Part shown: positions 10,903 to 20,759 of the stretch, one piece after another
Numbering within the stretch: position 1 is the stretch's first letter
Layout of the letters: each line of letters opens with the position of its first letter
From: Hermodice carunculata
Lineage: Eukaryota; Annelida; Polychaeta; Eunicida; Amphinomidae
Reading direction: 5' to 3'
DNA: 64,000 nucleotides
Assembly (NCBI GenBank): GCA_964020975.1
Contig: OZ026623.1
Location: 90,042,788-90,106,787, forward strand
Notes under the pieces: model-generated
The model's input: the letters and a program-made list of their open reading frames with translations, nothing else
Databases searched by the model: none
Told to the model about the DNA's origin: nothing
Program-made: the position numbers and the translations under genes

Positions 10903-11164
10903 TAATAATCACTTTGTTTAGTCCTGGTCCATAAAACGTGCCTTTGATGGTCTCTTGATTTCTATCTTTTAAAATGTATGCAGGAGGATTTGTAAAAAAA
11001 AAACGGTCACCGATGACAAAAATCTCTTTACTCTAAGATTGAACGTAGCCTTTTTCAAATATGTTTTTTCTTTTTTCTTTTTTTAATTCAGACGGTATCG
11101 TTAATGTCAAATTTAAATGCCTTCTGGGCTTCGTGTAAGTATGTCTCGTACAGTCTTTCCCAAT

Positions 11165-11488
11165 TCAGTTTTCATTAGATTTGTTGACACTTTGTAGAGA
11201 ACAGCCTAAGATACGGTGCTTTCTGGTGTTATACCTGAAAACTAAAAGTGGAAGGACGTCTACATACACAAGAGTATTATTAGCTATGAAATATTTCCTC
11301 ATGCCTTCTTTCAAAGTGTGATGCCATCTTTCAACTATGTGTTGCTTGACATCCTGATAAGTGACAAAATGTATAATCTTGTGTTTTTTACAAAATATTT
11401 GGAAATCGCTTGACAAAAATTCAGTGGTGAATCTGAAGAAATCCTCATAGGTTACTGTATTTAAATATTCGTTTACATGCTTGAACAA
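11165..11488 (-). pseudogene. Retroviral-type (DDE) integrase, C-terminal catalytic part
   Basis: A 107-residue frame covers the last part of the catalytic core. There is an 'F.iFCKKHKIIHFVT' strand, then a helix carrying the presumed catalytic glutamate (VERWHHTLKEGMRKYF), then YVDVLPLLVFRYNTRKHR. This is the Polinton integrase pattern 'vvERFnrTLk..m.ryf.....rYvdvL..lv..YN.s.Hrsi'. The first two catalytic aspartates would lie upstream, in 11.49-11.84 kb, where the region is decayed. It is adjacent to the packaging ATPase, as is common. Confidence 0.85.
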
Positions 11489-11840
11489 CTACTTTTCCTG
11501 TCTTGCTTTTTATAGGGAACGGCAAAAGCAAACCTTCAAAATGTATCAATTGCGGTCAGTAAATTCTTTGCTCCGCTATTTCATCTTTGAAGTTTGATCC
11601 AAAACTACCATAGTGCTAAAACTAGCTGGGTGCAAAGGATTATAATATATTTGTTTTCGAATTCTTTCTAACCTTGCAGGCGGTGCTTGACCCCTTATAA
11701 TTGTTTTATTTTTTTTTTTTGCAAAACAAGAACCAATCCAAGGAAAAAAACACTTTTTCTTCTTTTTATCTTATCCGAATGTTCTGGTAAATTATCAGGG
11801 ATGATGCAACAATAAACCTGACACTGAAAATTTTCGATGT
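11489..11840 (-). other. Decayed integrase-upstream region
   Basis: This segment lies between the recognisable integrase block and an inserted repeat cluster. No long frame is visible. By position it probably held the integrase N-terminal part. Confidence 0.35.
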
Positions 11841-12072
11841 TTGCTGTTTGACCCATTTAGCAAACTTAACGAACAAATATCAGCATAAACCCGACCCCAT
11901 CCCTATTATTACAGCCCTCTTCGCGTTTCAAGGCCAAATCATTCAACTCATTCATCACAACTACTTATTTCAAGGGCTTACCCGAACCATCACGTCTCAT
12001 CTCCATCCCATTGCATACTTACCATCTGGATCATCAACGTGTCATTTTTTTTGTCCAAAATCTTCATAATTA

Positions 12073-12214
12073 TTTGATATCTATATATATATGTAAATAT
12101 ATATGCATGTATCTGTGTCTGTATGTATGTATGTATGTATGCATGTGTGTATGTATGTATATGTATGTATATATATATATATAAATGTATATGTATATAT
12201 ATGTATATATTCTG
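12073..12214. repeat. Compound TA/TATG microsatellite
   Basis: Mixed (TA)n, (TATG)n and (TGTA)n runs about 140 bp long inside the Polinton, immediately left of the LINE-like 3' end. Confidence 0.9.
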
Positions 12215-12215
12215 C

Positions 12216-12511
12216 ATAGCTAAGGTTTTTAAGGTATTTTAGTTTATTTTAGTTTAATTTCATTTAGTCACATGTACACTGAGTTTTACGCATACCTTTT
12301 ATATATATATATTAACTTATTGTGAAACTATGTTTACATCAGTGTTATTTGCCAATGTACTGTAAAGGCAGAATTTTCATGGGGCCCCCTTGGAAATAAA
12401 CCAGTAGGTTTTAGGGGCTACCCCAGCAAAATCAATCCTTTTATCGTTATGTAAATCACACTGTTTTTATATGTATTGATTTTGTGAAATAAATCAAATC
12501 AAATCAAATCA
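12216..12511 (+). mobile_element. LINE 3' end (CR1/L2-like), 5'-truncated insertion in the Polinton
   Basis: The plus-strand segment ends in a short tandem tail of AAATC repeats (12488-12511), preceded by a conserved-looking 3' UTR with 'GGGGCCCCCTTGGAAATAAAC' in outline and a GGGGCTACCCC block. Short tandem tails of this kind and G/C-rich hairpins just before them are typical of CR1/L2-clade LINEs. No ORF is left, so it is a dead-on-arrival copy. It interrupts the Polinton between the integrase and the disordered frame at 12.55-12.82 kb. The clade call is tentative. Confidence 0.55.
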
Positions 12512-12553
12512 ACATTTCTGTGAGAAGATCGTGTATCCATTCGTCTAAGCTTT

Positions 12554-12820
12554 TCACAGTAGCTTTCCGAGGTCACCCCCACTGTTGCTTCTTGGGGCCG
12601 GAGCATCGGCATTTGAAACTCCTTTCGTTTGTCGGAGCGTTTTTTTTCCTGGCACTGCCATCATATTTCCGCTTTTATCTGTTGGCTGTTTGTTATTTTT
12701 TGCATCTGTGGTTTTGCCAACAGCCGTGTTCTTATTTTGTTTTCTTTGTGGCTCTGACGTGAAGGAGTCTTCGCTAGAAACGTCGCTCAACTCCAGATCT
12801 TTACTGATAAGATCTACCAT
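12554..12820 (-). pseudogene. Disordered Polinton protein, unidentified
   Basis: An 88-residue minus-strand frame, rich in S, D, K, N and T, starting MVDLISKDLELSDVSSEDSF. No domain is recognisable. Its strand and position between the integrase and the deoxynucleoside kinase fit a minor Polinton gene. The composition indicates an intrinsically disordered protein. It could also be chance. Confidence 0.3.
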
Positions 12821-13089
12821 GTTGGAAGTAACTCTTTGTTCCGTTTGACCCGTTCTTCAACATATTTTGTTGAACAAGAATTGCACCTCTATTTGTTCTC
12901 CGAGAAATACTTAGCGTCAGGAAATGATCTATGGCAGCGAACACACTCCCTAAGACAATTAGCTATGCAACTAATACAATATATTTTTTTTTTTTTGGCG
13001 CTAGGTTTGCGTATCTTTGGGGCCAGAATCAAACTTTCCTGGTCTTGCTCCAACTGTCAGAACTTGCGTCGCTATCAATATTAATGTTC

Positions 13090-13240
13090 ATCTCATCATA
13101 GGCGATTTACAAGCTTTGCTTGTCTCTACTTAAGCTTGTCTATCTACGGAGCAAGACTGACACTTTGCTTGTGTCATCACAAGAAATAAGTAAATTTCGT
13201 TCGTTCATACTCAAGCTCACCTAAGCTTGTCTTGTCAGTG
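13090..13240. repeat. Cluster of short 'AAGCTTG' repeats
   Basis: Variants of CAAGCTT/AAGCTTGTC recur about five times in 150 bp (for example near 13111, 13131 and 13222), in both orientations, in a gap between Polinton genes. This may be a simple local amplification. Confidence 0.4.
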
Positions 13241-13302
13241 ATATGCATTGTCTGGTGGCTTTTTGCCAGCTGAAATGATTGGATATACTCTAAATATTTT
13301 TT

Positions 13303-13814
13303 TTAGAATACATTCAGGTATTCCTGATCACAAGAGAGTTCTCCTGGTCTGGCTCTATTTTGTATACGCTGTTCACACACGTGTAGAGGAGTATTATTAT
13401 TATAGAACAACCTATCCGGTTTCCTAAGTTCTTGGCGGGAATATTCGTCTAATAAAAAATCATAGCCAAAGCCAGTAATGTTACTTGACTGGTAAAAAGT
13501 ATGCACAAACACAATACCTGAGTCGGGAGAACGTTCTGAAATTATTATTTTATTGGCATGTTTTGCTTTTTGAAATTGTTTTTGGTAATATTCTTTTACA
13601 GTTCTGGAAAAACATGCCTGAACAAAAGTGCATATTTTCCTGGATTTGCACAGAGTTGTTGGAGCGGGTAATGCGTTTTATAAGACATAAATGATGTTAC
13701 CGGTTCTACTATGTAATATATATTTCCTGATGAATTTGTTTTCGATGATAAATACCTCAACAAAGTAGTTTTCCCAGCAGCCACTACGCCCTCGACAGCA
13801 ACATATAAGCTCAT
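13303..13814 (-). pseudogene. Deoxynucleoside kinase (thymidine-kinase-like), broken
   Basis: This family phosphorylates deoxynucleosides to monophosphates for DNA synthesis. The start of the protein is clear: MSLYVAVEGVVAAGKTTLLR contains the P-loop in the 'vavEG.igaGKTTll' context of the dNK/herpesvirus-TK family. It is followed by VEPVTSFMSY (the EPV substrate-site motif) and LQQLCANPGKYALLF (the 'l...P.rwa..fQ' helix). Towards the C-terminus, PLHVCEQRIQNRARPGE matches the 'p.vc.eRi..R.Rp.E' lid region. The gene is broken. It lies between polymerase and integrase on the element's strand. Together with the dUTPase it suggests a virus-like element that supplemented host dNTP pools. It is not part of the usual Polinton gene set as I know it. 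Confidence 0.85.
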
Positions 13815-14364
13815 TTTTCTTTGTTATCTGTTCCTGTGTCAGAACCGGAATCAGACCTTTTGTCTGCAGAAGAGTCACGCGCATTAGGTTTTTGTAACTT
13901 ATTTTGTTTTTCACAAGAATGAATCAGAGTTTGTTATTTATCAACTTTTTTCAAAAACCCGACAATTTTTTTTCCACAAGCTAACTGATTAACCCTTATT
14001 TGAATCTGTCAAATGAAGATAAACTTGACCGTTAAAAGCCGAGATGTCAACCCTATACCGCTTTCTAAATTTCATTCTCAGTCTTTTACCAGATTTCCTA
14101 GCACTAGCGCCTTGTTTTAAAGACTTGCCCATGGTATGGCACGGTTGTGTATCCAACACGGTTTACCCGCACACCTACACGTTAGTGTCTTATTCACAGA
14201 AAGATATGAGGGTCGGCTGCCAGCAGTTCCTCTGGAACGCTGTGCAGCTGCATTCACAGAAAGGTCTCCACTGGTAATATAATCTCTCTCCATGCATCAT
14301 GTCAAGATGCCAATTTTCCTTTATTTCATTGACGCATAATCTTTTTCCTCTTTTTCTCATTATT
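13815..14364 (-). other. Decayed gap between kinase and polymerase
   Basis: No frame of recognisable identity. Short frames on both strands look accidental. Confidence 0.35.
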
Positions 14365-17300
14365 CTATAATGACCATAAGCTAGTGTATTTATATTGTCG
14401 TCTAATAAATATGTCATCAAAAGGACTTAAGGTTAATTTCTTTCTGTGGACAGTACTTAAGGTTAATTTCTTTCTGTGGACACTATATAAATGATGATTT
14501 TTACTGTGGATAGCAAGAAATCTGTGTTCCATCAACATCACAGTCTTCAAACAATCTATGTAGTTTTCATGGGATATTTGTTTCATAGTAGATTGTGGTA
14601 CACCTTTGGCTTTGTTCGTTAGTTTATCATCAAAAGTTTTAAATGAGTACATCTCTGACTTCAAACCACAAAACTCGATAAGCGGAACACCTGCTGTTTC
14701 ATCTTTAAACAATCCCGGCTTCTTTCTATGGCTGTCATCATATAAAAAATGATCTTTAGGGTAGTTCGCAAAGTCAAATTTTTTTTCATTTCTGTGAAAT
14801 CTCGATAGATATCGTGTGTTTTGATGTGGTACATAAGAGAATCGGTATCGGTATACAGCAATTTTACACGATTGCCATATTTGAGGTACCGGTATATGCT
14901 TTTGTAATGGAATTCGTACATCTTGAGCTTGCTTAACTCCAGTATGCACAATCCAACATAAATAGTTTTTTTTTTTAAACAGACTTAAGAGTGTTTCATT
15001 TGGACTCCTAAATTTTTGTTAATTATTTTGCTTGAATGAAACGTTGGTTTTGATGACAAGTTTTAAAATGTCACTGGGCTGTTTACCAGGCGCACATTTA
15101 TTCACTTTTTGAAGTTCTCTAAGGTTTTCCCGTAAGCACTATTCGACATAAGCTTAAAAAAATTAGACTCAGAATCATTCGTTGCATTCTGCCTCATGAG
15201 CATATTAAAATCTATATAAGGACGCATCCAACGACTTTGCTTAAAAGCGAGTACTCTGTAGATAGTCTTGAGTCTGAGTCCTAATTTCAAATTACGGTAA
15301 TGAACGGTGTACTTCGTTTTATTGTTTAAGTTGGGAATCAATTTCAGCGAATTCGTGCTTAATTTCAATATATTCGTTTTACTGCTGGACAAAGCATGTC
15401 AGAAGGCACTCGTATTTTTTCTGGCGCGATAGGATAGCAGTTATGCTCATCGTTCAGTGATGGTGGATATTTGAGATCTACTTCCAGAATATATCCTATT
15501 TCGGACTGGTCGGGGACCTTAGTTAAATTCATTTGTTCGATCTCTTTCTTCGACACCCATCGAAAGTTCCCAACACCCAACGGCTGCTTCATGCAGTAGC
15601 TATACAAGGCGTATACAGTCAGGGTATTGTATGTAACTATTTTCTTTTGACGGGTCATATTTTTTCGCTGTAGGGATCATTGGCTTTACTTTTCCTAGTT
15701 GTCACAGAAAAGATACCCCCTTTTATTGCAGATTCCGCCAGGCTGTATTGATCTATATAGCACAGAAGATCTAATTTTACTTTTGTCATTTTAAGACACG
15801 CATCCCAACTCAAATGCGGTGAACTAAAGTACTTTGACGGGTTTACTCCATAAAAACACATGCAGGTTTCCCTATAATTCTGAAAAATATCAGACAACAA
15901 TAGTACATCAGATTTTCAGGTAGACATCATGATAATCTCCGACGGTTTTGCAATTAAAAGTATCCCAAACTGTTTTTGCGTGGATATAATCATCCTAGGA
16001 AATATGACTGTTTGTTAATTTATTGAAAATTGTTCTTTCGGTAGTAGGGAATTTACGTTTAACTTTTAAAAATAATCTAAATAATTGTTACAAAATATTC
16101 CTTTCTTCGTAATTAATTTCATTTGTTCCACATTTGGAATTTACTTTCTGGTTCGTCTAAAGATATTTACTCCTTTATCCATAAGGTTTTTCGTCAGCTT
16201 CCCCAGACAGGCATCCATAGACAGGTAAGAGTCTATAAATCGAAAGTCTCCTATTTGTAATGCTAAATATTTTTCAGAATTTTTCGGAATTACTTTGATC
16301 TGTTTTCGCACAATCGCTCCATTTCACGAATCAGAAAGTGCAAATCATAATTTGATGCATTATGAATCACTACAGAAATTTTTATGTTATTTAAACTGGC
16401 ATAGGTAAGATTGCATGCAATGCATTTTATACCACAGTAAATTCCCGTCAAATGACAATGATCCCTGCAGCCCGACATTAAATGCTTCCCGGAAAAGTAA
16501 CATTTATATTCTATGGCAAATTTTTTTTAGCCGCCGTGTCCCAGACCATTTGTTTGTAACGCGTACACAATTTTTTGAAAATATAATGCTCCTGATCTCT
16601 CAAGCATTTATAAAACCGCTTAACGCAGTCTTTACCACGGTATGATATGAGCCCACTATTCAGCTCGTCTGCTACGCTGACTCTCAACAAGCAAAAACTG
16701 ACAGGGTGATGAGATCTTTGGCTTAAAGGTTATGTAGCCTGCCGAAATGGTCGTATCGACTTGGAATTGACAGCTTCGAAATCTGCATGTATCACGAAAG
16801 GAGACATAATTTGCTTAGAATAATTTGAAAACTTCAATTGTGTTCTTTTGACAGGAAGTTCATAGACCTGACCTTGCACGGAACATACCTGACTATGTAA
16901 CTGGAGTCTTTCCGAAGTGCGGAATGTACAAAGGCAGAAGCTACATATTTGAACTTAATGGCGCTTATTCTTTCGACCTTGGCGACGTATCAAGGCCGAT
17001 AAGTTCTTAATACAATAGAAATGACTTTTATAAAGCAGTAAATTAACATGAAATCTCTTGTCTCTGTACTCGGTCACGTAATATGGGTACACTATTTTAT
17101 CATAAGCAAACACATTAACCGAAATGTCATTCTGCTTTTCAAGACGTCTTATACCACGCAAATTGACGGGGAAAGTAATGCCTTTTAAATTTAAATTGTC
17201 CAAATTCTTTGAATAATGACGCCATCTGTGAGGATTAGCTTTCACAGGAAATACCGCTGCAAGAACGAAACTAATGAAACATTTCTTATCTGTTGCGTTT

Positions 17301-17818
17301 ACACTGACACATACCTTTGTATCAGTTATGTACTTTGGTAGGGAAATTATGCAGCAACCGCCGCTGAATAAAATAGTCTTATTCAATCTAAGTCTCAGCT
17401 CCAATATGCGAGCTAAAACCCATTCAGAACCTCTTTGAATAAATGAATCATACAACGCCATTATTTCTCGCATTAATGTCTTTATGCTCGCTGCTAGCCT
17501 TAACCGATTTCTCGACAGGATGTGAACAATAGAAGTGGTAAACCAAGGTTCAATTGTAATGAACTTTAGGTCCGGAAAGACCATCTCACCCAGTATAACC
17601 AAGACACTAAGTTTACATTTTAAGGAGGGACACTTCAGCAACATATTCCTTAAAGTTTTAAGTATTGCTATGAACGTATGACTAAAAAATAAGTCGTAAT
17701 GGCGTATAAGAGATTTCGGCGGCACATAGCAGTACTCCAGCATCGGCTTTTTCAAAGGAGTCTCATATCCCCTCCACCGCATGTCTACTGACGGAAATAA
17801 CTCCAACACGAATTGCAC
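14365..17818 (-). pseudogene. Protein-primed family B DNA polymerase (Polinton type), broken
   Basis: This is the replicative polymerase of the element. On the minus strand, in order, the visible blocks are: an N-terminal domain with the Polinton-typical CFISFVLAAVFPV, LKGITFPVNLRGI and VNVFAYDKIVYPYYVT blocks followed by HVNLLLYKSHFYCIKNL (about 16.96-17.3 kb); the zinc-finger/exonuclease transition RDHCHLTGIYCGIKCIACN with VVIHNASNYDLHFLIREM (about 16.3-16.47 kb); the FFKLMSNSAYGKTLEN motif B (about 15.1-15.2 kb); and the [14 protein letters not shown] motif C with the catalytic DTD (about 14.8 kb). Length and order match the roughly 1,000-1,200-residue polymerases of Polintons. The gene is broken with about half a dozen or more breaks. 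The N-terminal frame of 287 residues is the best preserved. Confidence 0.95.
14425..14484. repeat. 30-bp tandem duplication
   Basis: Two copies of a 30-bp unit beginning ACTTAAGGTTAATTTCTTTC lie at 14425-14454 and 14455-14484. They are nearly identical, so the duplication is younger than most of the surrounding decay. It lies at the 3' end of the polymerase remnant. Confidence 0.9.
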
Positions 17819-18196
17819 AATGTATCACAAAGTCATATGTACAAACACATCCAAGCGCAGAAGACCTTTCCCGACCTGGATACTCCTTCGTCACAACAAC
17901 ATTCCTGTTCGTCTGCACCACCAACTAATTTAGCACGACAAACATAAATAATTGAGCGATATAGAGTATGCAAATTTACAGACCTTTTGCCTGATGCGAG
18001 GCAAACCCGAACTGGGTCTTTCCGCTGTGTTTTCAAGTTACTTAGTTTCCATTCTGCAAATTAAAAGTAGCTGATTAACACATGGAAACACGAGACAAGC
18101 TACAATATCTAAATATGACACAAATCGATATTACTTACATTTCTATATCTTGTTAATTGATGACCGTTATCATTTCTGGTACAACAACAAACGTAA

Positions 18197-18391
18197 TTAT
18201 GTTTGTTCCTTTGGCTTGGTTTTCCTTCCTACAGGGGCTACTGTTTTCTTTGACAAAATACTGAGACAGTGTCTCGGACATATCAGACAATCAGTCGTCT
18301 GTTTAAAAAGTGAGTTATTCAGTTTTTGCAATCTCTCATCCTGTTTTTCTACCCAGTCTATGTGTTTTTGCAGCCAATCTATATTCGCCAA
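18197..18391 (-). pseudogene. Short heptad-rich frame upstream of the polymerase
   Basis: A 64-residue minus-strand frame that starts MANIDWLQKHIDWVEKQDE with 'RLQKLNNSLFKQ' next, which looks like an amphipathic coiled-coil helix. It then has a CLICPRHC cysteine cluster and a basic tail. No family is recognised. It sits between the polymerase and the right-hand limit of the Polinton. Confidence 0.3.
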
Positions 18392-18591
18392 TACAATTTT
18401 ATTTTGTTTGTGTAACTAGCCCACGTGAGCCATTAATATTTTGTCGATTTGTCGCTTAATCTCATGGACATGATTCGCCGAGTTATTTATAGTTTTTTTA
18501 GATGAAGACGGATCAGCGGCTACAATTCAAGTGGGAACAGGCGCTGGCAAGGTTGCTGGCATTCACAAACATTGCGCTGGTTCTGGCGTGT

Positions 18592-18849
18592 TTATCGCTG
18601 CCTTTTGGCTGATGCACTGTCCGTCAGAAAAACGTCGTCATCTTCGCGAATGCTCTCGGTTGAAAGTCGCTTTTTTGGACTAGGCGATACTAGGTCTTTA
18701 ACTGAACAATCAACTAATTGTCGACTTGTAAAAATTAACATAACAGTTACTTCTGGATTTTTTATGCCAAAATACACTGGCAATTGAGCATCGTACTGAA
18801 TTCGTATCCCGACCTGCAAGTAGGCACTTAAGGACAGGTAAGACACCAA
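18592..18849 (-). pseudogene. Right-most Polinton-side frame, unidentified
   Basis: An 85-residue minus-strand frame with a mixed hydrophobic first half (YLQVGIRIQYDAQLPVYFGI) and a basic, serine-rich tail (SPSPKKRLSTES, SAKRQR). I recognise no family. By strand and position it is the outermost candidate gene of the element. Confidence 0.3.
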
Positions 18850-19323
18850 AAAATAAATCCCACTTTAGTCACTCCAAGCTCAAAATGTATTTGCGTTAGG
18901 ATAATATATGATACATGTGTGTAATTGTCATACTCCAAATTTACACGTTCCGTATTTGGTTGTCTGTGTGTTAATTATTGAATAAACAATTGAAAGTTGA
19001 CTGCAAAGCATCCACCCCATAAATGTCGATATAAGTCACTAATTGTTTGTGATAAAAATCATAATTACACTTGCATCTTAATCCTGACAAATTGGCAACA
19101 AAAAACGATTCTGCGATTATTCATGTTTGGTTTCGTTTTTCTGTTATCCATCCTCAAAGCTTGACATTTCCATTTTCCCCTTGATTTTCATTTTCTTCAT
19201 GTCAAAGAAAAAGAACGAAGCAAAATGTAGAAAATCGCTAAATCGTTTTTGCAGTTCAGACATTCGAGAATCAAAAGCCGTTAATAGGCTAGCGGCAAAT
19301 GCTTCAAAAGTGCCCTAAAAATA
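18850..19323. other. No recognisable gene between two elements
   Basis: AT-rich sequence between the last Polinton-side frame and the left terminal repeat of the next element. A Polinton terminus should lie here, but no matching inverted repeat was identified by eye. Confidence 0.4.
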
Positions 19324-19475
19324 GGTGCAACCCCAACCAAAGGTATAACAAAACACAACCTATATCAAATTGTGCGCACGTCTCCTCTTTACAGAAAATA
19401 GGTTGTGGAGTCTGAAATGCGTTTTTTGATATGTTTACACACCCGTTTCTATGGCAACCTCTATTTTTTGTGGAA
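19324..19475 (+). repeat. Left terminal inverted repeat
   Basis: Pairs with 24765-24910 at roughly 70-75% identity judged by eye. It contains three copies of an ACAACCTAT-type motif, two in one direction and one reversed (as ATAGGTTGT), a pattern typical of subterminal recombinase-binding sites. Confidence 0.8.
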
Positions 19476-20390
19476 AATGACTACTTTTCACTGATTTTTT
19501 AGTATCTGCCTTAATTTTGAAGATAAGCACTCCAAATTTCATCAGAAGGTAGCTCTAACCTTACTCTTTCAACAAGTTTGACGCTTTTAAAAAATTCTTT
19601 GAATAACATCATTATTATTATAATTATATGCAAAATGTTGTCATCTATTTGGCAATATAAATGCCTCTATTAGTTGATGTTGTTTACTGCAGTTGCCAAA
19701 TTACCAAAAATAGGGGTAATTGTTAAATGATGAAGGTAATATATTCCCGGGGATATACTGATACCAAATTTACTGGAGTATATGAAGTGGACACCATTAC
19801 ATGTATGCAAATTAGGCTTCAAATGTAGGGGTTTTTGAAGCCATTCTAGAGATGTATATCCCTCATTATGTGCTGTACCAATGCAAAAAGTTAAATTTCC
19901 TTGAAAAGTGCTTCAAAACATATAGAACATAGAATCCCAATCGTCTTATCAATATTTTTCGTTCACAGTTTTACTGAAATTTAATGGGTCCGCCACGGGG
20001 GGGGGGGGGCATTATGTTTATGGGTTGTCTGGTCTGGCTGGCTTGTGCAAAAGTGCTTTCTCCAGAACTCATTGTTGGAATTTGAGCAAATTTAGCATTT
20101 ATATTACCGAAGAAAATATGAAGTTTGTTTTGTTGTAGAGGCACCAGAAGGAACAAATCTGGGCACATTTCTTTGACTTCCAGAGTCCATGTCGGATTCT
20201 AACTCTGCTATGTGATTGCCTCATTATCAGTGTTATTGAGAATGACTGTTCATATTGTCAAAATGTGTTACATGATTGATAATATACACATGGTGAACTG
20301 GATTATTTTCTAAAATAAAGCTTGAACCTGGTATGAACACCTACGTTTTAATGTATTTGCAGGTTAGATAATTTTGTACCGTGAACCTGA
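19476..20390. other. Non-coding interior of the TIR element
   Basis: There is no convincing frame. A minus-strand frame at 19971-20168 spans a G homopolymer and looks accidental. Confidence 0.45.
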
Positions 20391-20394
20391 ACTC

Positions 20395-20690
20395 ATGAAC
20401 CTGAACCGCCATCCAAGAAGCCACCCCCAGCCAAGCTAAATCCCAATACCTGTGTTTTATGTAGCAAAGCTCTCAACACAGGAAAAGGGACTGATTACAA
20501 AACTACTTTGGACAAGCTACGATATACGCTTGCCTCCACCACAGACCGATCAGCTGCTCAACTACCGCCTACTGAGGATGTATTTGAGCAACATGTGAAA
20601 AGGCCACAATATCAATGTGCTATCTGGTGCCACAATGGCATTGATCAATTACATACTGCTCTTAAAGCACTACCATTTCGAGACATAACA
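20395..20690 (+). pseudogene. CXC/tesmin-like family gene, first half
   Basis: A plus-strand frame reads NPNTCVLCSKALNTGKGT (a CxxC knuckle), then LASTTDRSAAQLPPTEDVF, then EQHVKRPQYQCAIWCHN. The block 'LPPT.da...Hv.Ra.yQ..iW' is the signature of a large, uncharacterised protein family found in many marine invertebrates, whose C-terminal part carries cysteine-rich CXC-like motifs. The matching second half lies at 23880-24150. In the family these halves are nearly contiguous, so more than 3 kb of other sequence, including a reverse transcriptase, separates them here. Function is unknown. Location between the terminal repeats suggests this is the element's own gene. Confidence 0.6.
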
Positions 20691-20759
20691 AAAATTAATG
20701 AATATTTGGGTATTACTGATTCAGAACACACATTTCCGCAATTGTTTTTGCAAAATTGT

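Larger units (their letters stand above)
3392..18849 (-). mobile_element. Maverick/Polinton (adintovirus-like) fossil
   Basis: About 15.5 kb in which essentially all recognisable genes lie on the minus strand. From right to left these are protein-primed DNA polymerase B, deoxynucleoside kinase, integrase, A32-type packaging ATPase, penton-like protein, hexon-like major capsid protein, adenain-like protease, dUTPase and two BTB-like proteins. Together the polymerase, integrase, ATPase, protease and two capsid genes define the Polinton/adintovirus group. The element is broken, with well over ten reading-frame breaks overall, and it has taken later insertions (a LINE end and a microsatellite). 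Terminal inverted repeats and target-site duplication were not found by eye, so the outer limits are those of the outermost plausible genes. The decay suggests an old, inactive copy. Confidence 0.92.

Noticed and set aside
11990-12217. Minus-strand frame of Y/I/H/T repeats
   Set aside because: Translation of the TA/TATG microsatellite.
2516-19320. Search for Polinton terminal inverted repeats in the flanks
   Set aside because: No convincing pair was found by eye. A computed self-comparison of 2.0-3.4 kb against 18.8-19.4 kb would decide it.
19971-20168. Minus-strand frame with a proline-rich start inside the TIR element
   Set aside because: Spans a G homopolymer, has no family match, and lies on the opposite strand to the element's gene.
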